From: Gammaproteobacteria bacterium
GTDB lineage: Bacteria; Pseudomonadota; Gammaproteobacteria; Steroidobacterales; Woeseiaceae
DNA: 64,000 nt
Direction of reading: 5' to 3'
Assembly: GCA_029862045.1 (NCBI GenBank)
Contig: JAOTYE010000014.1
Location: forward strand, 35,853 to 99,852
Shown here: one piece after another, positions 28,265 to 36,231 of the stretch
How positions within the stretch are numbered: position 1 is the stretch's first letter
Layout of the letters: every line of letters begins with the position of its first letter
The notes under the pieces: generated by a model
What the model was told of the DNA's origin: nothing
What the model saw: the letters and a program-made list of their open reading frames with translations, nothing else
Databases searched by the model: none
Position numbers and translations under genes: made by a program

Positions 28265-29059
28265 TTACTCACCTTCGTCGAAGAAGTCGTCAAACATCTC
28301 GTCCTCGAAAAACTCCTCATCCTCTGGCGGTTCGCCATCGTAGATTCGGAACGTACGGTTTTGCCGGAATGCCTCACGGATGGTGACATACGGGTCCTGG
28401 GAGTCATCCAGAACCGAATCTGCGGCAAGCAATCGATAGCGGAGGTCGATTAGCCTGAGCCCCCAGACCTTGCTGCGTACCGAAGAGTTGTCGTAGTACG
28501 TCCAGATGTCCGTGTAGTAATCAACAGGCAGCGCGAATGCGTCCGATGCCATGTTCGGCCCCCAGAACGGCATAACGATATACGGCCCGTCCGGGACGCC
28601 CCACACTGCGAGTGTCTCCGCAAAATTCTCATCGTAGCGTTCCAGTCCACCGGCACCTGCAACATCGAAAAAGCCGCCAAGGCCGAGCGTGCTGTTGAAC
28701 AGAAAACGACCGAGTTCGCTAAACCCGTGTTTCGGTTTGCCCTGCAGGAAATTATTCAGTGCCGAACTCGGGGTTCTGAGGTTGCTAAAGAAGTTCGAAA
28801 TGCTGCGTCGCACGGGCGAGGGCACAACTTTCTTGTAGCCCTTGGCGAGCGGCTTCAGAGCAACCTTATCCAGGACCGTATTGAAGCCATGGATCTTGCG
28901 GTTCAGCGGCTCGAGAGGGTCGTACTCGACATACGGCGAGTCCTCGTCCGAAGGGTCTATCGTCGCACACGCGGTGATCTGGCTCATGCCAAGGAGTATC
29001 AACACGAGCGCGGGAATCCGTCGCAAGAAAGCGAGCTCCGAAGAATAAGCGACGATCAT
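28265..29059 (-). CDS. mlaA: outer-membrane phospholipid-removal lipoprotein MlaA
   Basis: 264 residues. Signal sequence with lipobox ITAC (cysteine about 30), then the MlaA/VacJ family core: YDPLEPLNRKIHGFNTVLDK, RRSISNFFSNLRTPSSALNN, SELGRFLFNSTLGLGGFFDV and ETLAVWGVPDGPYIVMPFWG. MlaA removes mislocalised phospholipid from the outer leaflet with porins and hands it to MlaC. The C terminus is strikingly acidic (about 24 residues mostly D, E and F). Overlaps bepA by one base (TAATG) and faces mlaFEDCB, so both halves of the Mla pathway are adjacent here. In E. coli they are at separate loci. Confidence 0.96.
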   Translation of the reverse strand: MIVAYSSELAFLRRIPALVLILLGMSQITACATIDPSDEDSPYVEYDPLEPLNRKIHGFNTVLDKVALKPLAKGYKKVVPSPVRRSISNFFSNLRTPSSALNNFLQGKPKHGFSELGRFLFNSTLGLGGFFDVAGAGGLERYDENFAETLAVWGVPDGPYIVMPFWGPNMASDAFALPVDYYTDIWTYYDNSSVRSKVWGLRLIDLRYRLLAADSVLDDSQDPYVTIREAFRQNRTFRIYDGEPPEDEEFFEDEMFDDFFDEGE

Positions 29060-30567
29060 TAGTTGCCGATTCTCGCCGAGATGCCAACCGGATGGGCTCT
29101 TTGCAATTGCTTGAGCTGTTCTTCGGTCATGAATTCGCGGATGAAATCGATTCGGGCCTCGAATCGAATGCGTTGAATTTCCTGCAGCTCGGGCAATGTC
29201 AGCGCGCGACGCAGAAAAGTAATGCCGCCTATCAGGTCGCCCGTCATCAGTCGATACTCTGACAGGTAGTAATACGCTTCGGCATCATCACCGGCCTCGC
29301 TTGCGGCCCGCGCGATCAGGCGTACCTGCTCGGGAGTCGGTGGCACGTTGTTCATCAGGTCAAGCAGCATTGTGTGCGCCTGTTCGGCTTTGCCCAACTG
29401 CAGCAGCATCTCGCCGTAGTGAATGACCAGCGGCACGTTGCGTGGAAACAGTTCGAGCGCGCGATCGAATATTGCCTGGCCCGAAGCATATTGTTCAAGT
29501 GCAAGCTGTGTCTGGCCAAGCCCGATGTAGTAGGCAATGACTTTCTGGTCCTTCTCGGCGAGGTCATCAAATATCCGGCTCGCCTCGAGATGCCGGCCGG
29601 CGCGTTGGTAGGCCACCGCACGGCCGTAGCGTTCAATGTCGGTCTGATTCGCGTAGTCGCGCCGTTCGAAGTAGTTAACGGCTCGCTCAGCCGTTTCGAA
29701 GCTCTCGACACGCAAGCGCGCCTGGGCGAGGCCATAGTTTGTGGTATCGGTGCTCTGTATACGGGGGTACTCCTGAGCACGGCCGCGGGCCTCGGCGATA
29801 CGGGCGGTTGAAACCGGGTGTGTGCGCAGGAACTCCGGCAGCCGCGTGTCTGGCGCTCCAAGTTGTTGCCGCGACATGACTTCGAAAAACGAAACCATGC
29901 CGTGCGGGTCGAATCCGGCTTCGGCCAATGCGCCGATGCCGATTCTGTCTGCCTCATACTCGTTGCTGCGCGTAAAGTTGATCTGTTGTTGTGCCGCGGT
30001 GCCTTGTGCAATCGCCATTGCACCCTGCACGGCATCACCACCACCGCCTGCCGCGCCCAGGATCATTGCTCCGAGCATCAGGGCCGTTGACAGAATGCTC
30101 TGACGCTGGCTGGCATGGACCGCGCGTGCGATATGCCGCTGCGTGACGTGCGCGACCTCATGCGCAAGCACGCCGGCCAGTTCGTCCTCATTTCGGGTTG
30201 CGTCAATCAACCCGGTGTGAATACCGATGTAGCCACCCGGCAGCGCGAACGCGTTGATGCGCGGATCATCGACAACGAAAAAAGTGAAGTTGTGATCGCC
30301 TTCGTTGGTCTGCGCAGCAATGCGGTGACCGATTTCGTTGATGTACTCGGTGATCTGCGGATCTTCGACGACCTGACCGCTGCGGCGAATATCGCGCATG
30401 ATCGCACGCCCGATCTGCGCCTCTGTCGATTTGTTCAGAATCGCGTCGGCGGGGCTGCCCATATCGGGTATCTGTATGTCATCGGCGCCCGCGGCACTCG
30501 TAAATACGAGCGCCGTGATGGAAATGAGCAGCAGGGCACGTTTGAGAAAGGCGTTGATCAACAGCAA
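29059..30567 (-). CDS. bepA: BepA-like periplasmic M48 metalloprotease with TPR domain
   Basis: 502 residues. Signal peptide about 1-28. M48 protease domain with HEVAH zinc motif at 136-140 and the third ligand in NEYEADRIG. C-terminal TPR-like region from about 280 to 480. This is the layout of BepA (YfgC), which assists assembly or degradation of LptD and other outer-membrane proteins. The coupled mlaA gene suggests shared outer-membrane maintenance. Orthology to BepA rather than LoiP/YcaL rests on the TPR half. Confidence 0.9.
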   Translation of the reverse strand: MLLINAFLKRALLLISITALVFTSAAGADDIQIPDMGSPADAILNKSTEAQIGRAIMRDIRRSGQVVEDPQITEYINEIGHRIAAQTNEGDHNFTFFVVDDPRINAFALPGGYIGIHTGLIDATRNEDELAGVLAHEVAHVTQRHIARAVHASQRQSILSTALMLGAMILGAAGGGGDAVQGAMAIAQGTAAQQQINFTRSNEYEADRIGIGALAEAGFDPHGMVSFFEVMSRQQLGAPDTRLPEFLRTHPVSTARIAEARGRAQEYPRIQSTDTTNYGLAQARLRVESFETAERAVNYFERRDYANQTDIERYGRAVAYQRAGRHLEASRIFDDLAEKDQKVIAYYIGLGQTQLALEQYASGQAIFDRALELFPRNVPLVIHYGEMLLQLGKAEQAHTMLLDLMNNVPPTPEQVRLIARAASEAGDDAEAYYYLSEYRLMTGDLIGGITFLRRALTLPELQEIQRIRFEARIDFIREFMTEEQLKQLQRAHPVGISARIGN

Positions 30568-30715
30568 GTACTCAAGTGGCTTTGTTACTAATGTCGGACC
30601 GGGGCGGCAAGCGTCTGTTCCCTATGATAACGGCTCTCCACGCCGAGTGGATGACCGGGCCCAGGGGATTTGTCGTCTTGTTGACATAAACCTATGAAAA
30701 ACAGCGATTTATAGC

Positions 30716-31183
30716 CTACAGTTTCTTGACCGCGTCGAGAACTTCGGCGGCATGTCCCTTGACCTTGACCTTGCGCCACTCGCCGCGAAGCTTGCCGGCC
30801 GCGTCGATCAGGAATGTGCTGCGAACGACGCCCATGAACTTGCGCCCATACAGCGTCTTTTCATGAATGACGTCGAATTTCTTGCAGAGTTTCTCGTCGG
30901 GATCCGAAAGCAGGTCAAACGGGAATTCTTGCTTGGCCTTAAATTTCTCATGCGACGCCAGGCTATCTCTCGACGCACCGAGGATGACCGTCTTCTGGCG
31001 CCGAAATTTGGCGTGCAGTTCTTTGAAGTCGAGGCCTTCCTGTGTGCAGCCGGGCGTGCTGTCTTTGGGGTAGAAGTACAGGACGACGTTCTGGCCGCGT
31101 AAGTCCCGCAGCCGAATTTTCTGCCCACCGGTTGCATCGCAGCCGAAATCGGCAACGACGCGGTTCATCACAGGTCCGCTCAA
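30716..31183 (-). CDS. bcp: thioredoxin-dependent peroxiredoxin, Bcp/PrxQ family
   Basis: 155 residues. The peroxidatic cysteine is at about 46 in YPKDSTPGCTQEGLDF, the AhpC/TSA/Bcp motif, with the conserved Arg in the later VVRSTFLIDAAG region. The cysteine five residues on, present in E. coli Bcp (TPGCTxxxC), is replaced, so this looks like a one-Cys type Bcp or one using another resolving partner. ATG 31168 (MNRVVADF) is an alternative start. Same strand as the gcvR-like gene 20 bases upstream. Confidence 0.93.
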   Translation of the reverse strand: MSGPVMNRVVADFGCDATGGQKIRLRDLRGQNVVLYFYPKDSTPGCTQEGLDFKELHAKFRRQKTVILGASRDSLASHEKFKAKQEFPFDLLSDPDEKLCKKFDVIHEKTLYGRKFMGVVRSTFLIDAAGKLRGEWRKVKVKGHAAEVLDAVKKL

Positions 31184-31203
31184 TTGGATCTCCCTTGTTG
31201 TAG

Positions 31204-31734
31204 TCAGGCTTTGACGGGCTCAAGTATCGCATCGAGATTGAGGCGATCACACAGTTCGAGGAATTCGTCGCGTAGTTGAGCGATTTGCACCGATGATGGA
31301 ATATTGACCGCCATTTGCACGGCGAACATCGGTGCGCCTGTGTGCGCCGCGGCATAACTTCGCGTCGCAACATCGGCGATTTCAACATCGTGTGATGCAA
31401 AGAAGTTCGCGAGCCCGAAGACGATACCCTCCTGATCGAGACTGACGACGTCGACGGCATAAGGCATGCGGTCCACTTTCGTGTCACGCTCGGCGGTTTT
31501 GCGAATCGCGAACGTCAGATTGTCGCCTTCGCCGAGCTTTTCGAGGTCGCGCTCGAGCTTGGTCAGGGTGTGCCAGTTGCCCGAGACGAGCATAAGCATC
31601 GCGAACTCGCTGCCGAGTGTCGTCATGCGGCTTTCTTCAATGTTGCCGCCGCACCCAAGAATAACTTTGGTGATGTCCTGCACGACGCCGGTGCGGTCTG
31701 TCCCAATTGCTGATAAAACAATAAGTTGTGTCAT
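31204..31734 (-). CDS. glycine cleavage system regulator GcvR-like ACT-domain protein
   Basis: 176 residues comprising two ACT domains: about 5-75 (LIVLSAIGTDRTGVVQDITK) and about 90-170 (DVVSLDQEGIVFGLANFFAS). This is the architecture of GcvR, which modulates GcvA control of glycine cleavage genes. No DNA-binding domain is present. Orientation away from dapA, with Bcp downstream, is the common gammaproteobacterial gcvR-bcp arrangement next to dapA. Confidence 0.85.
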   Translation of the reverse strand: MTQLIVLSAIGTDRTGVVQDITKVILGCGGNIEESRMTTLGSEFAMLMLVSGNWHTLTKLERDLEKLGEGDNLTFAIRKTAERDTKVDRMPYAVDVVSLDQEGIVFGLANFFASHDVEIADVATRSYAAAHTGAPMFAVQMAVNIPSSVQIAQLRDEFLELCDRLNLDAILEPVKA

Positions 31735-31828
31735 TTATTTAGAAAAAACCTAGGTACAGTCAGATGTGCCTTGCCAGCACCGGACATCAACAGTAACATC
31801 GCCGCCTCATTGATGGCGAGGGCAAGCT

Positions 31829-32719
31829 GTGTTCGAGGGTTCTCTGGTCGCGTTGGTAACACCATTCGACTCCAATAATCGGGTCGATTATGCATCACTC
31901 AAGGGTCTGATCGACTTTCATGCCAGTGCGGGAAGCAACGGCCTCGTGATTGCAGGTACGACCGGTGAGGCCGCGACGCTCAACAGGGAGGAGCATGCCG
32001 AGCTCATCGCGCGCGCCGTTGAGATCGTCGATGGGCGCCTGCCTGTAATCGCCGGGACGGGATCTAACTCAACCCGGCAGACGATAAATATGTCTCTGGA
32101 GGTCGGTGAGTTGGGCATTGATGCCTATCTTGTCGTCGTGCCGTATTACAACAAGCCGGTGCAGGAAGGCATGATCCAGCATTTCACGGCGATTGCGGAT
32201 GCGGTGGACAAGCCGATGATGATGTACAACGTGCCGGGGCGGACGGTTGCGGACATGCAGGCGGACACTGTTGCGCGCCTCGCACAGCACGACAACATCT
32301 TCGGCATCAAGGAAGCGACCGGTGATATCGAGCGCCTGAAGCAGATCAAGGCGCTGGTTGACGACGACTTCATGCTCTACAGCGGTGATGACTTCACGGC
32401 TTTGGAGTTTCTCGAGAACGGTGGTCACGGCATCGTCACGGTAAGTGGCAACGTTGTGCCGGCAGCCATTGTCACGCTGTGTAAACTGGTTGCAGCAGGG
32501 GAGCATGCCGAGGCGAAGGCTCTGGACGCCTCTTTGCAGCCACTGAACGATGCGCTATTCGTTGAGTCGAATCCGATACCGGTCAAATGGGCCCTTAATC
32601 AGATGGGATTGATACGACCGAGCCTGCGTTTGCCGCTAACCGAATTCGCGAAGCAATATCACGATCAGATGCGTGCCGCGCTGGCTATCGCAGGCGTGAA
32701 TCTGGAGAATGCGGCGTGA
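31829..32719 (+). CDS. dapA: 4-hydroxy-tetrahydrodipicolinate synthase
   Basis: First committed enzyme of lysine and diaminopimelate synthesis; condenses pyruvate and aspartate semialdehyde. 296 residues from GTG 31829. Motifs: GTTGEAATLNREEH, PYYNKPVQEGM, the tyrosine in MMYNVPGRT, and the Schiff-base lysine in GIKEATGD. The lipoprotein gene downstream overlaps its stop. Confidence 0.97.
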   Translation: MFEGSLVALVTPFDSNNRVDYASLKGLIDFHASAGSNGLVIAGTTGEAATLNREEHAELIARAVEIVDGRLPVIAGTGSNSTRQTINMSLEVGELGIDAYLVVVPYYNKPVQEGMIQHFTAIADAVDKPMMMYNVPGRTVADMQADTVARLAQHDNIFGIKEATGDIERLKQIKALVDDDFMLYSGDDFTALEFLENGGHGIVTVSGNVVPAAIVTLCKLVAAGEHAEAKALDASLQPLNDALFVESNPIPVKWALNQMGLIRPSLRLPLTEFAKQYHDQMRAALAIAGVNLENAA

Positions 32720-32967
32720 TGCTCGCGCGAATTATTGTTTTTGCTGTTATCGCTGGTCTTGCGGCCTGCGGTGGTACACCAGACCTGACCTGCGACGAAG
32801 GTAACTACAAGAGTGCCGTGCGGGGCCCGCAGGTCGACGCGCCGGATGATCTGGACGACCTTGATCCGCTTAGGGCGATGCCGCTTCCCACAGCCTCGCC
32901 ACAGGAACCACGGCCAGAGGGTTCCCCGTGTCTCGATATGCCACCTGTGGTCCTTGGCACCGGCTAG
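32716..32967 (+). CDS. small lipoprotein resembling the BamC N-terminal tail
   Basis: 83 residues (GTG 32716 or ATG 32719, overlapping the dapA TGA). Signal peptide with lipobox LAAC (cysteine about 18), then an acidic, proline-rich, low-complexity tail with YKSAVRGPQVDAPDDLDDL. In many gammaproteobacteria the gene directly after dapA is bamC. Its mature N terminus is likewise an unstructured stretch that lies on BamD. Position and composition suggest a minimal BamC lacking both helix-grip domains. This is inference; the sequence is too short for a firm assignment. A tRNA gene follows. Confidence 0.65.
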   Translation: MMLARIIVFAVIAGLAACGGTPDLTCDEGNYKSAVRGPQVDAPDDLDDLDPLRAMPLPTASPQEPRPEGSPCLDMPPVVLGTG

Positions 32968-33007
32968 TCTCGTCGCAGCGGCGCCCGCGCATTAGAATCT
33001 GAATTCC

Positions 33008-33098
33008 GGAGAGATGGCTGAGTGGTTTAAGGTGCTCGCCTGGAAAGCGAGTGTACGGTGATACCGTACCGAGGGTTCGAATCCCTCTCTCTCCGCCA
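33008..33098 (+). tRNA. tRNA-Ser (anticodon GGA)
   Basis: 91 bases. The acceptor stem GGAGAGA pairs with TCTCTCC, followed by G and an encoded CCA. The long variable arm (TGTACGGTGATACCGTACC region) marks a class II tRNA. The anticodon loop CTGGAAA reads GGA. The T arm is GAGGGTTCGAATCCCTC. A possible -10 TAGAAT lies at 32993-32998. Its last 19 bases recur twice downstream. Confidence 0.97.
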
Positions 33099-33101
33099 GT
33101 A

Positions 33102-33136
33102 AATCAAAAAGGGGCCCACAGGGCCTCTTTTTGATT
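33102..33136 (+). terminator. rho-independent terminator after tRNA-Ser
   Basis: A 16-base-pair stem with one G-T wobble: AATCAAAAAGGGGCCC (33102-33117), loop ACA, GGGCCTCTTTTTGATT (33121-33136). It has a T-run within the descending arm and an A-run in the ascending arm, so it could act on both strands. It starts four bases after the tRNA CCA end. Confidence 0.8.
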
Positions 33137-33153
33137 GACCAGTAGAGGGATTA

Positions 33154-33238
33154 GGATGAGAACCCTGTTCGACCAACCGGCCTGAGCCGGTTGGCGAGGC
33201 AGCGCCGCAGGCGCAACTCAATCCCTCTCTCTCCGCCA
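33154..33238 (+). repeat. 85-base repeat ending in a copy of the tRNA-Ser 3' end (copy 1)
   Basis: Identical over 85 bases to 34476-34560. It contains two small hairpins, CCAACCGGC/GCCGGTTGG and GCGCC/GGCGC. It ends with AATCCCTCTCTCTCCGCCA, the exact last 19 bases of the tRNA-Ser gene (33080-33098). The block follows the terminator hairpin. A minus-strand ORF through here and the tRNA is a known type of false gene. Confidence 0.85.
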
Positions 33239-33443
33239 ATCAGATCGCCAAGCTCGGGGTTTTCGCTTCAGCAGGTGGACCAGGCTTTGTTGCCAAATGT
33301 GACTCCGGTCTCAGCTTCGCCGGTTGCGAGTGACGAATAATGACAGCCGGTTATTTGGCAGGTTCGCATTGTGCGACTTTGCCGAACGTAGCTACCTTGA
33401 AATTTTCAGGATTTGAAAGGCGCTGCGACAGGGAGGTCGTGAG
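33239..33443. other. non-coding stretch before the SGNH hydrolase
   Basis: About 200 bases with no convincing ORF, promoter or hairpin that I can support. It ends in a strong Shine-Dalgarno GGGAGG (33431-33436) seven bases before the ATG of the hydrolase gene. Together with the terminator and repeat before it, it makes up the gene-free interval after tRNA-Ser. Confidence 0.5.
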
Positions 33444-34361
33444 ATGAAAGCAGAAGACGATATACATTCCAGTGCGTGGCGCATTGCGTTAATTGCTGCC
33501 ACGCTGATGGTTAGTGGCTGCGACTCGGTCAACGAAGCCATCAACAGAGGTGGCCCGGACACGTACTACTATGTCTCACTTGGCACGTCGTTGTCGGTCG
33601 GTGTGCAACCCAATGGCAGTGGCATACCGCTTCCGACGGACGACGGTTATGCGGACCAGCTTTTCGACCGCATCAGGCCTGCATTCGAAGCCGGGTCGGA
33701 TCGCGAACTGAACCTCATCAGGCTCGGCTGCCCGGGGGAGACTCTGGACGATTTCGTCAACGGCATAAGCTGTCCATATCTCGCAGGATCTCAGCTCGCT
33801 GCCGCGATCGACTTCCTGAATGACAATAGCGGCAAGGTCCATTTGGTGACTATTGACATGGGCGGCAACGATTTTCGTAACGCTGATTGCATGGACGCAA
33901 CAGACCCCGTTGACTGTGCCACCACCGTGTCCACGCAGATTGCTATGGATTTGGCCATTGTGCTGGCAGCCTTACGCGATGCCGCCGGCCCCGACACGAC
34001 CATCGTCGGCATGAACTACTACAATCCCTACCTGTCGTCCTGGTTGGAGGATGCTGCCGGCCAGACGCTGGCCACGCAATCGGCCCTGGCTGTCAGTGTT
34101 CTGACGGGCTTTCTGGACACGACTTACGCCACCGCAGGAGTCCCTGTGGCTGATGTGGCTGCTGCGTTCGAGTCAGACGACTTCACCCTTGTGGATTCGC
34201 CACTGCCGGCGCCAAATGACGTAGGTCAGCTGCCGGTTAACGTCGTGAACATCTGCCAGTTCACGTACCAGTGCGATCCCGATCCGGTAGGACCTGATAT
34301 TCACGCCAATACTGCCGGATACAGCCTTATCGCGAACACCATTGAGGACCTATTGCCCTGA
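33444..34361 (+). CDS. SGNH/GDSL-type hydrolase lipoprotein
   Basis: 305 residues. Signal with lipobox VSGC (cysteine about 28), so probably a membrane-anchored periplasmic or surface lipoprotein. Block I reads YVSLGTSLSVG, placing threonine where GDSL enzymes have aspartate but keeping the nucleophile serine. Block III reads GGNDFRN with the oxyanion asparagine. Block V reads DIHANTAGY with the catalytic Asp-x-x-His. Several cysteines (RLGCPGE, GISCPY, DCMD, VDCATT, NICQFTYQC) suggest disulfides, as in secreted esterases. Substrate unknown. It stands alone between two copies of the tRNA-end repeat and may have arrived as a small insertion. Confidence 0.85.
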   Translation: MKAEDDIHSSAWRIALIAATLMVSGCDSVNEAINRGGPDTYYYVSLGTSLSVGVQPNGSGIPLPTDDGYADQLFDRIRPAFEAGSDRELNLIRLGCPGETLDDFVNGISCPYLAGSQLAAAIDFLNDNSGKVHLVTIDMGGNDFRNADCMDATDPVDCATTVSTQIAMDLAIVLAALRDAAGPDTTIVGMNYYNPYLSSWLEDAAGQTLATQSALAVSVLTGFLDTTYATAGVPVADVAAAFESDDFTLVDSPLPAPNDVGQLPVNVVNICQFTYQCDPDPVGPDIHANTAGYSLIANTIEDLLP

Positions 34362-34420
34362 AAATCCGTGTTGGCTGAATCCGGCGGAGCATCCTCCGCA
34401 GAGGACTCGTCACACCGCCA

Positions 34421-34462
34421 GTCAATCAAGAACAGGTCCTCGTGGCCTGTTTTTGATTGACA
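34421..34462 (+). terminator. hairpin terminator preceding repeat copy 2
   Basis: GTCAATCAAGAACAGGTCC (34421-34439) pairs with GGCCTGTTTTTGATTGAC (34445-34462) with one wobble and one bulge, and a T-run in the descending arm. It is a diverged counterpart of the hairpin at 33102-33136 and lies at the same offset before repeat copy 2. It would end transcription from the hydrolase gene. Confidence 0.7.
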
Positions 34463-34475
34463 AGTAAGGGATCAG

Positions 34476-34560
34476 GGATGAGAACCCTGTTCGACCAACC
34501 GGCCTGAGCCGGTTGGCGAGGCAGCGCCGCAGGCGCAACTCAATCCCTCTCTCTCCGCCA
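34476..34560 (+). repeat. 85-base repeat ending in a copy of the tRNA-Ser 3' end (copy 2)
   Basis: Exact copy of 33154-33238, 1322 bases downstream, again ending in the 19-base tRNA-Ser 3' end. The two copies bracket the SGNH hydrolase gene as direct repeats. The sequence upstream of each copy (terminator hairpin and about 20 bases) is related but diverged. A degenerate relative of the tRNA-proximal end also precedes the second hairpin at 34387-34420. Confidence 0.85.
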
Positions 34561-34566
34561 GACAAA

Positions 34567-34617
34567 CAAAATGGGGACATTCCTGATTTCTACGAATTCA
34601 GGAATGTCCCCATTTTG
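34567..34617. repeat. perfect 20-bp palindrome (REP-like)
   Basis: Arms 34567-34586 and 34598-34617 are perfect reverse complements of 20 bases around an 11-base loop. The core is ATGGGGACATTCCTGA and its complement. Sequences beginning GGGGACA or GGGGTCA in such palindromes are common dispersed elements in gammaproteobacteria, often linked to REP-associated tyrosine transposases. No transposase is in this window. It follows repeat copy 2 by six bases and could also terminate transcription. Confidence 0.7.
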
Positions 34618-34680
34618 CTATCCGCCACAAATTGAATGGCCCCATCTGGAACCTCTCGCAATTTTCAAGCGGGCGTTGGC

Positions 34681-36090
34681 CTACCGACCGCGCCAGTAAA
34701 ATCCGAGCCCGATGGCAACGAACAGCAATGTCGATGCGGCGATTTTGATAACGAAAAGCGCTGGGCTGCTCGTTCCTGCGGGCGGGATAAACGCCAGAAT
34801 AATTGACAACATCGTCGCCGCAAATCCCAGTCCACCAAATAACCAGGGCCCCAAACTGCCCAGTGGCACGAGAGTCACGCCCTCGTGATTGCCGTTTGCG
34901 CGTCTGCGAAGTACCGGTAGAGCTACAAACATGTACAGGAACGGGATTAGGTAAAGGATGATCGACAGGTCCAAGAGAATGATATACGCCTCCTGGATCG
35001 TGGCCCCGGCTGATACCGTCAGGATGATCAGCGAAACCACGATGCCCTGCGTAAGCAGTGACACGTGTGGCGTGCCATAGCGCGGATGCGTCTTGCCGAG
35101 CGCAGGCGGCAGGTAGCGGTCGATGCCAATGACATAGGGTATGCGGGCAACGCCGGTTACCCAGGCACCGAGACCGCCAGTCGAAGCAATGACGAGTAAC
35201 AGCCCACCGAGTGCGCCAAGCCAGGGCAGCGATATGCGCTCGCCGATCGCTGCAAACGCCTGCGGGATGCCCGTGATGACGTTCACCTGGCCTTCGGGCA
35301 CAGCCACCATGACCAGACTCGTGCCCACGATATAGATAAATGCGATGACAATACCGGAGATGACAATCGCGCGGGGAATCGTTCGCTTCGGCTCTCTGAT
35401 TTCACCGGCCATCGCCGGCGCCAGTTCCATGCCGGCGAACGCAAACGTCATGGTCGCGAAGAATGTCAATGTCGTGAAGTTACCAGCGTCGGGTATCAAG
35501 GACGCCGCCGTAAATTGCGTCGCGCTACCGTGTGCCGTCCAGGCCCAGGTGCCGGTGACGGCAAGCACGATAAATACGGCAATTGCAGCGAAGGCACCGA
35601 CGCTGGCGATCCACTTGCCGCGCTCGACACCGATAATGTTGACGCCGATTAGCAGCCAGATCAACACTAACGAGAACACGGTGTTGTACCAACTGCTGTC
35701 GCCCAGCTGCAGCCAGCGTTCACCGCCGATGAACAAAAACGCGCCGGCAAGAAACAGCAACAGGCTCGGAAAATAGAACACGTTGTTGACCCAGTATGCC
35801 CAGCCCGAAACGAAGCCATGAAATTCGCCGAATGCCGATTTGCTCCAAAGATAGATGCCGCCCTCGCCGGGCTGCCGGGAACTCAGTTCGGTGACGGTCA
35901 GGGCGCTCGGAATAAAAAACACAAGCACCGCAATGACCCAGAGCGCGAGGCTCGACGGACCCATCTGTGCCGCCGTCGACAGCCAGCGCACGCCGAGTAC
36001 GGCGGCAATATTGATCAAGACGATGTCGCGGACACCAAGCGCTCGATGCAGGTGTCCGCTCTTGGCTTGTCTCTCCGAGTTGTCTGACAA
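34681..36090 (-). CDS. APC-family amino acid permease
   Basis: 469 residues, twelve predicted membrane helices. N-terminal APC features: LGVRDIVLINIAAVLGVRW and the following PSALTVTELSSRQPGEGGIYLWS, the conserved glycine-rich unwound helix region. AGMELAPAMAGEIREPKRTI in the middle is typical of glutamate/GABA-type antiporters and related APC carriers. C-terminal GLGFYWRGR. Substrate cannot be assigned. It is a single gene flanked by the palindrome and a degenerate tRNA-end repeat, within the accessory zone. Confidence 0.88.
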   Translation of the reverse strand: MSDNSERQAKSGHLHRALGVRDIVLINIAAVLGVRWLSTAAQMGPSSLALWVIAVLVFFIPSALTVTELSSRQPGEGGIYLWSKSAFGEFHGFVSGWAYWVNNVFYFPSLLLFLAGAFLFIGGERWLQLGDSSWYNTVFSLVLIWLLIGVNIIGVERGKWIASVGAFAAIAVFIVLAVTGTWAWTAHGSATQFTAASLIPDAGNFTTLTFFATMTFAFAGMELAPAMAGEIREPKRTIPRAIVISGIVIAFIYIVGTSLVMVAVPEGQVNVITGIPQAFAAIGERISLPWLGALGGLLLVIASTGGLGAWVTGVARIPYVIGIDRYLPPALGKTHPRYGTPHVSLLTQGIVVSLIILTVSAGATIQEAYIILLDLSIILYLIPFLYMFVALPVLRRRANGNHEGVTLVPLGSLGPWLFGGLGFAATMLSIILAFIPPAGTSSPALFVIKIAASTLLFVAIGLGFYWRGR

Positions 36091-36192
36091 CGCTCGCGCC
36101 TCGGTATTGTTATGGACCGACGAGGCATCAGTATAGCTCCCGTCGGCTACTCTTACGATTGCGGCTATGGAACTGAAAAAATCGCCAAAAGT

Positions 36193-36231
36193 CGCAGGCG
36201 CATAGTCCGCACAGGACTCTCTCCACCGCCA
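36193..36231 (+). repeat. degenerate relative of the tRNA-end repeat
   Basis: The pattern GCAT-nn-TCCGCA-nn-GGACTC followed by ACCGCCAG is shared with 34390-34421. It ends in a decayed form of the tRNA-Ser 3' tail (CTCTCTCCACCGCCAG). A GTCC/GGAC mini-hairpin is present. It is followed by CCGGGGT/ACCCCGG arms (about 36239-36266). It marks the far edge of the accessory zone after tRNA-Ser. Confidence 0.45.

Noticed and set aside
30680..30710. TTGACA on the plus strand between bepA and bcp as a promoter
   Set aside because: No -10 box at a suitable spacing, and it would read antisense into bcp.
33027..33239. Minus-strand 70-residue ORF (ending region with RRERDSNPRY)
   Set aside because: It is antisense to tRNA-Ser and the repeat block; the RRERDSNPRY peptide is a familiar false translation of tRNA-Ser genes.
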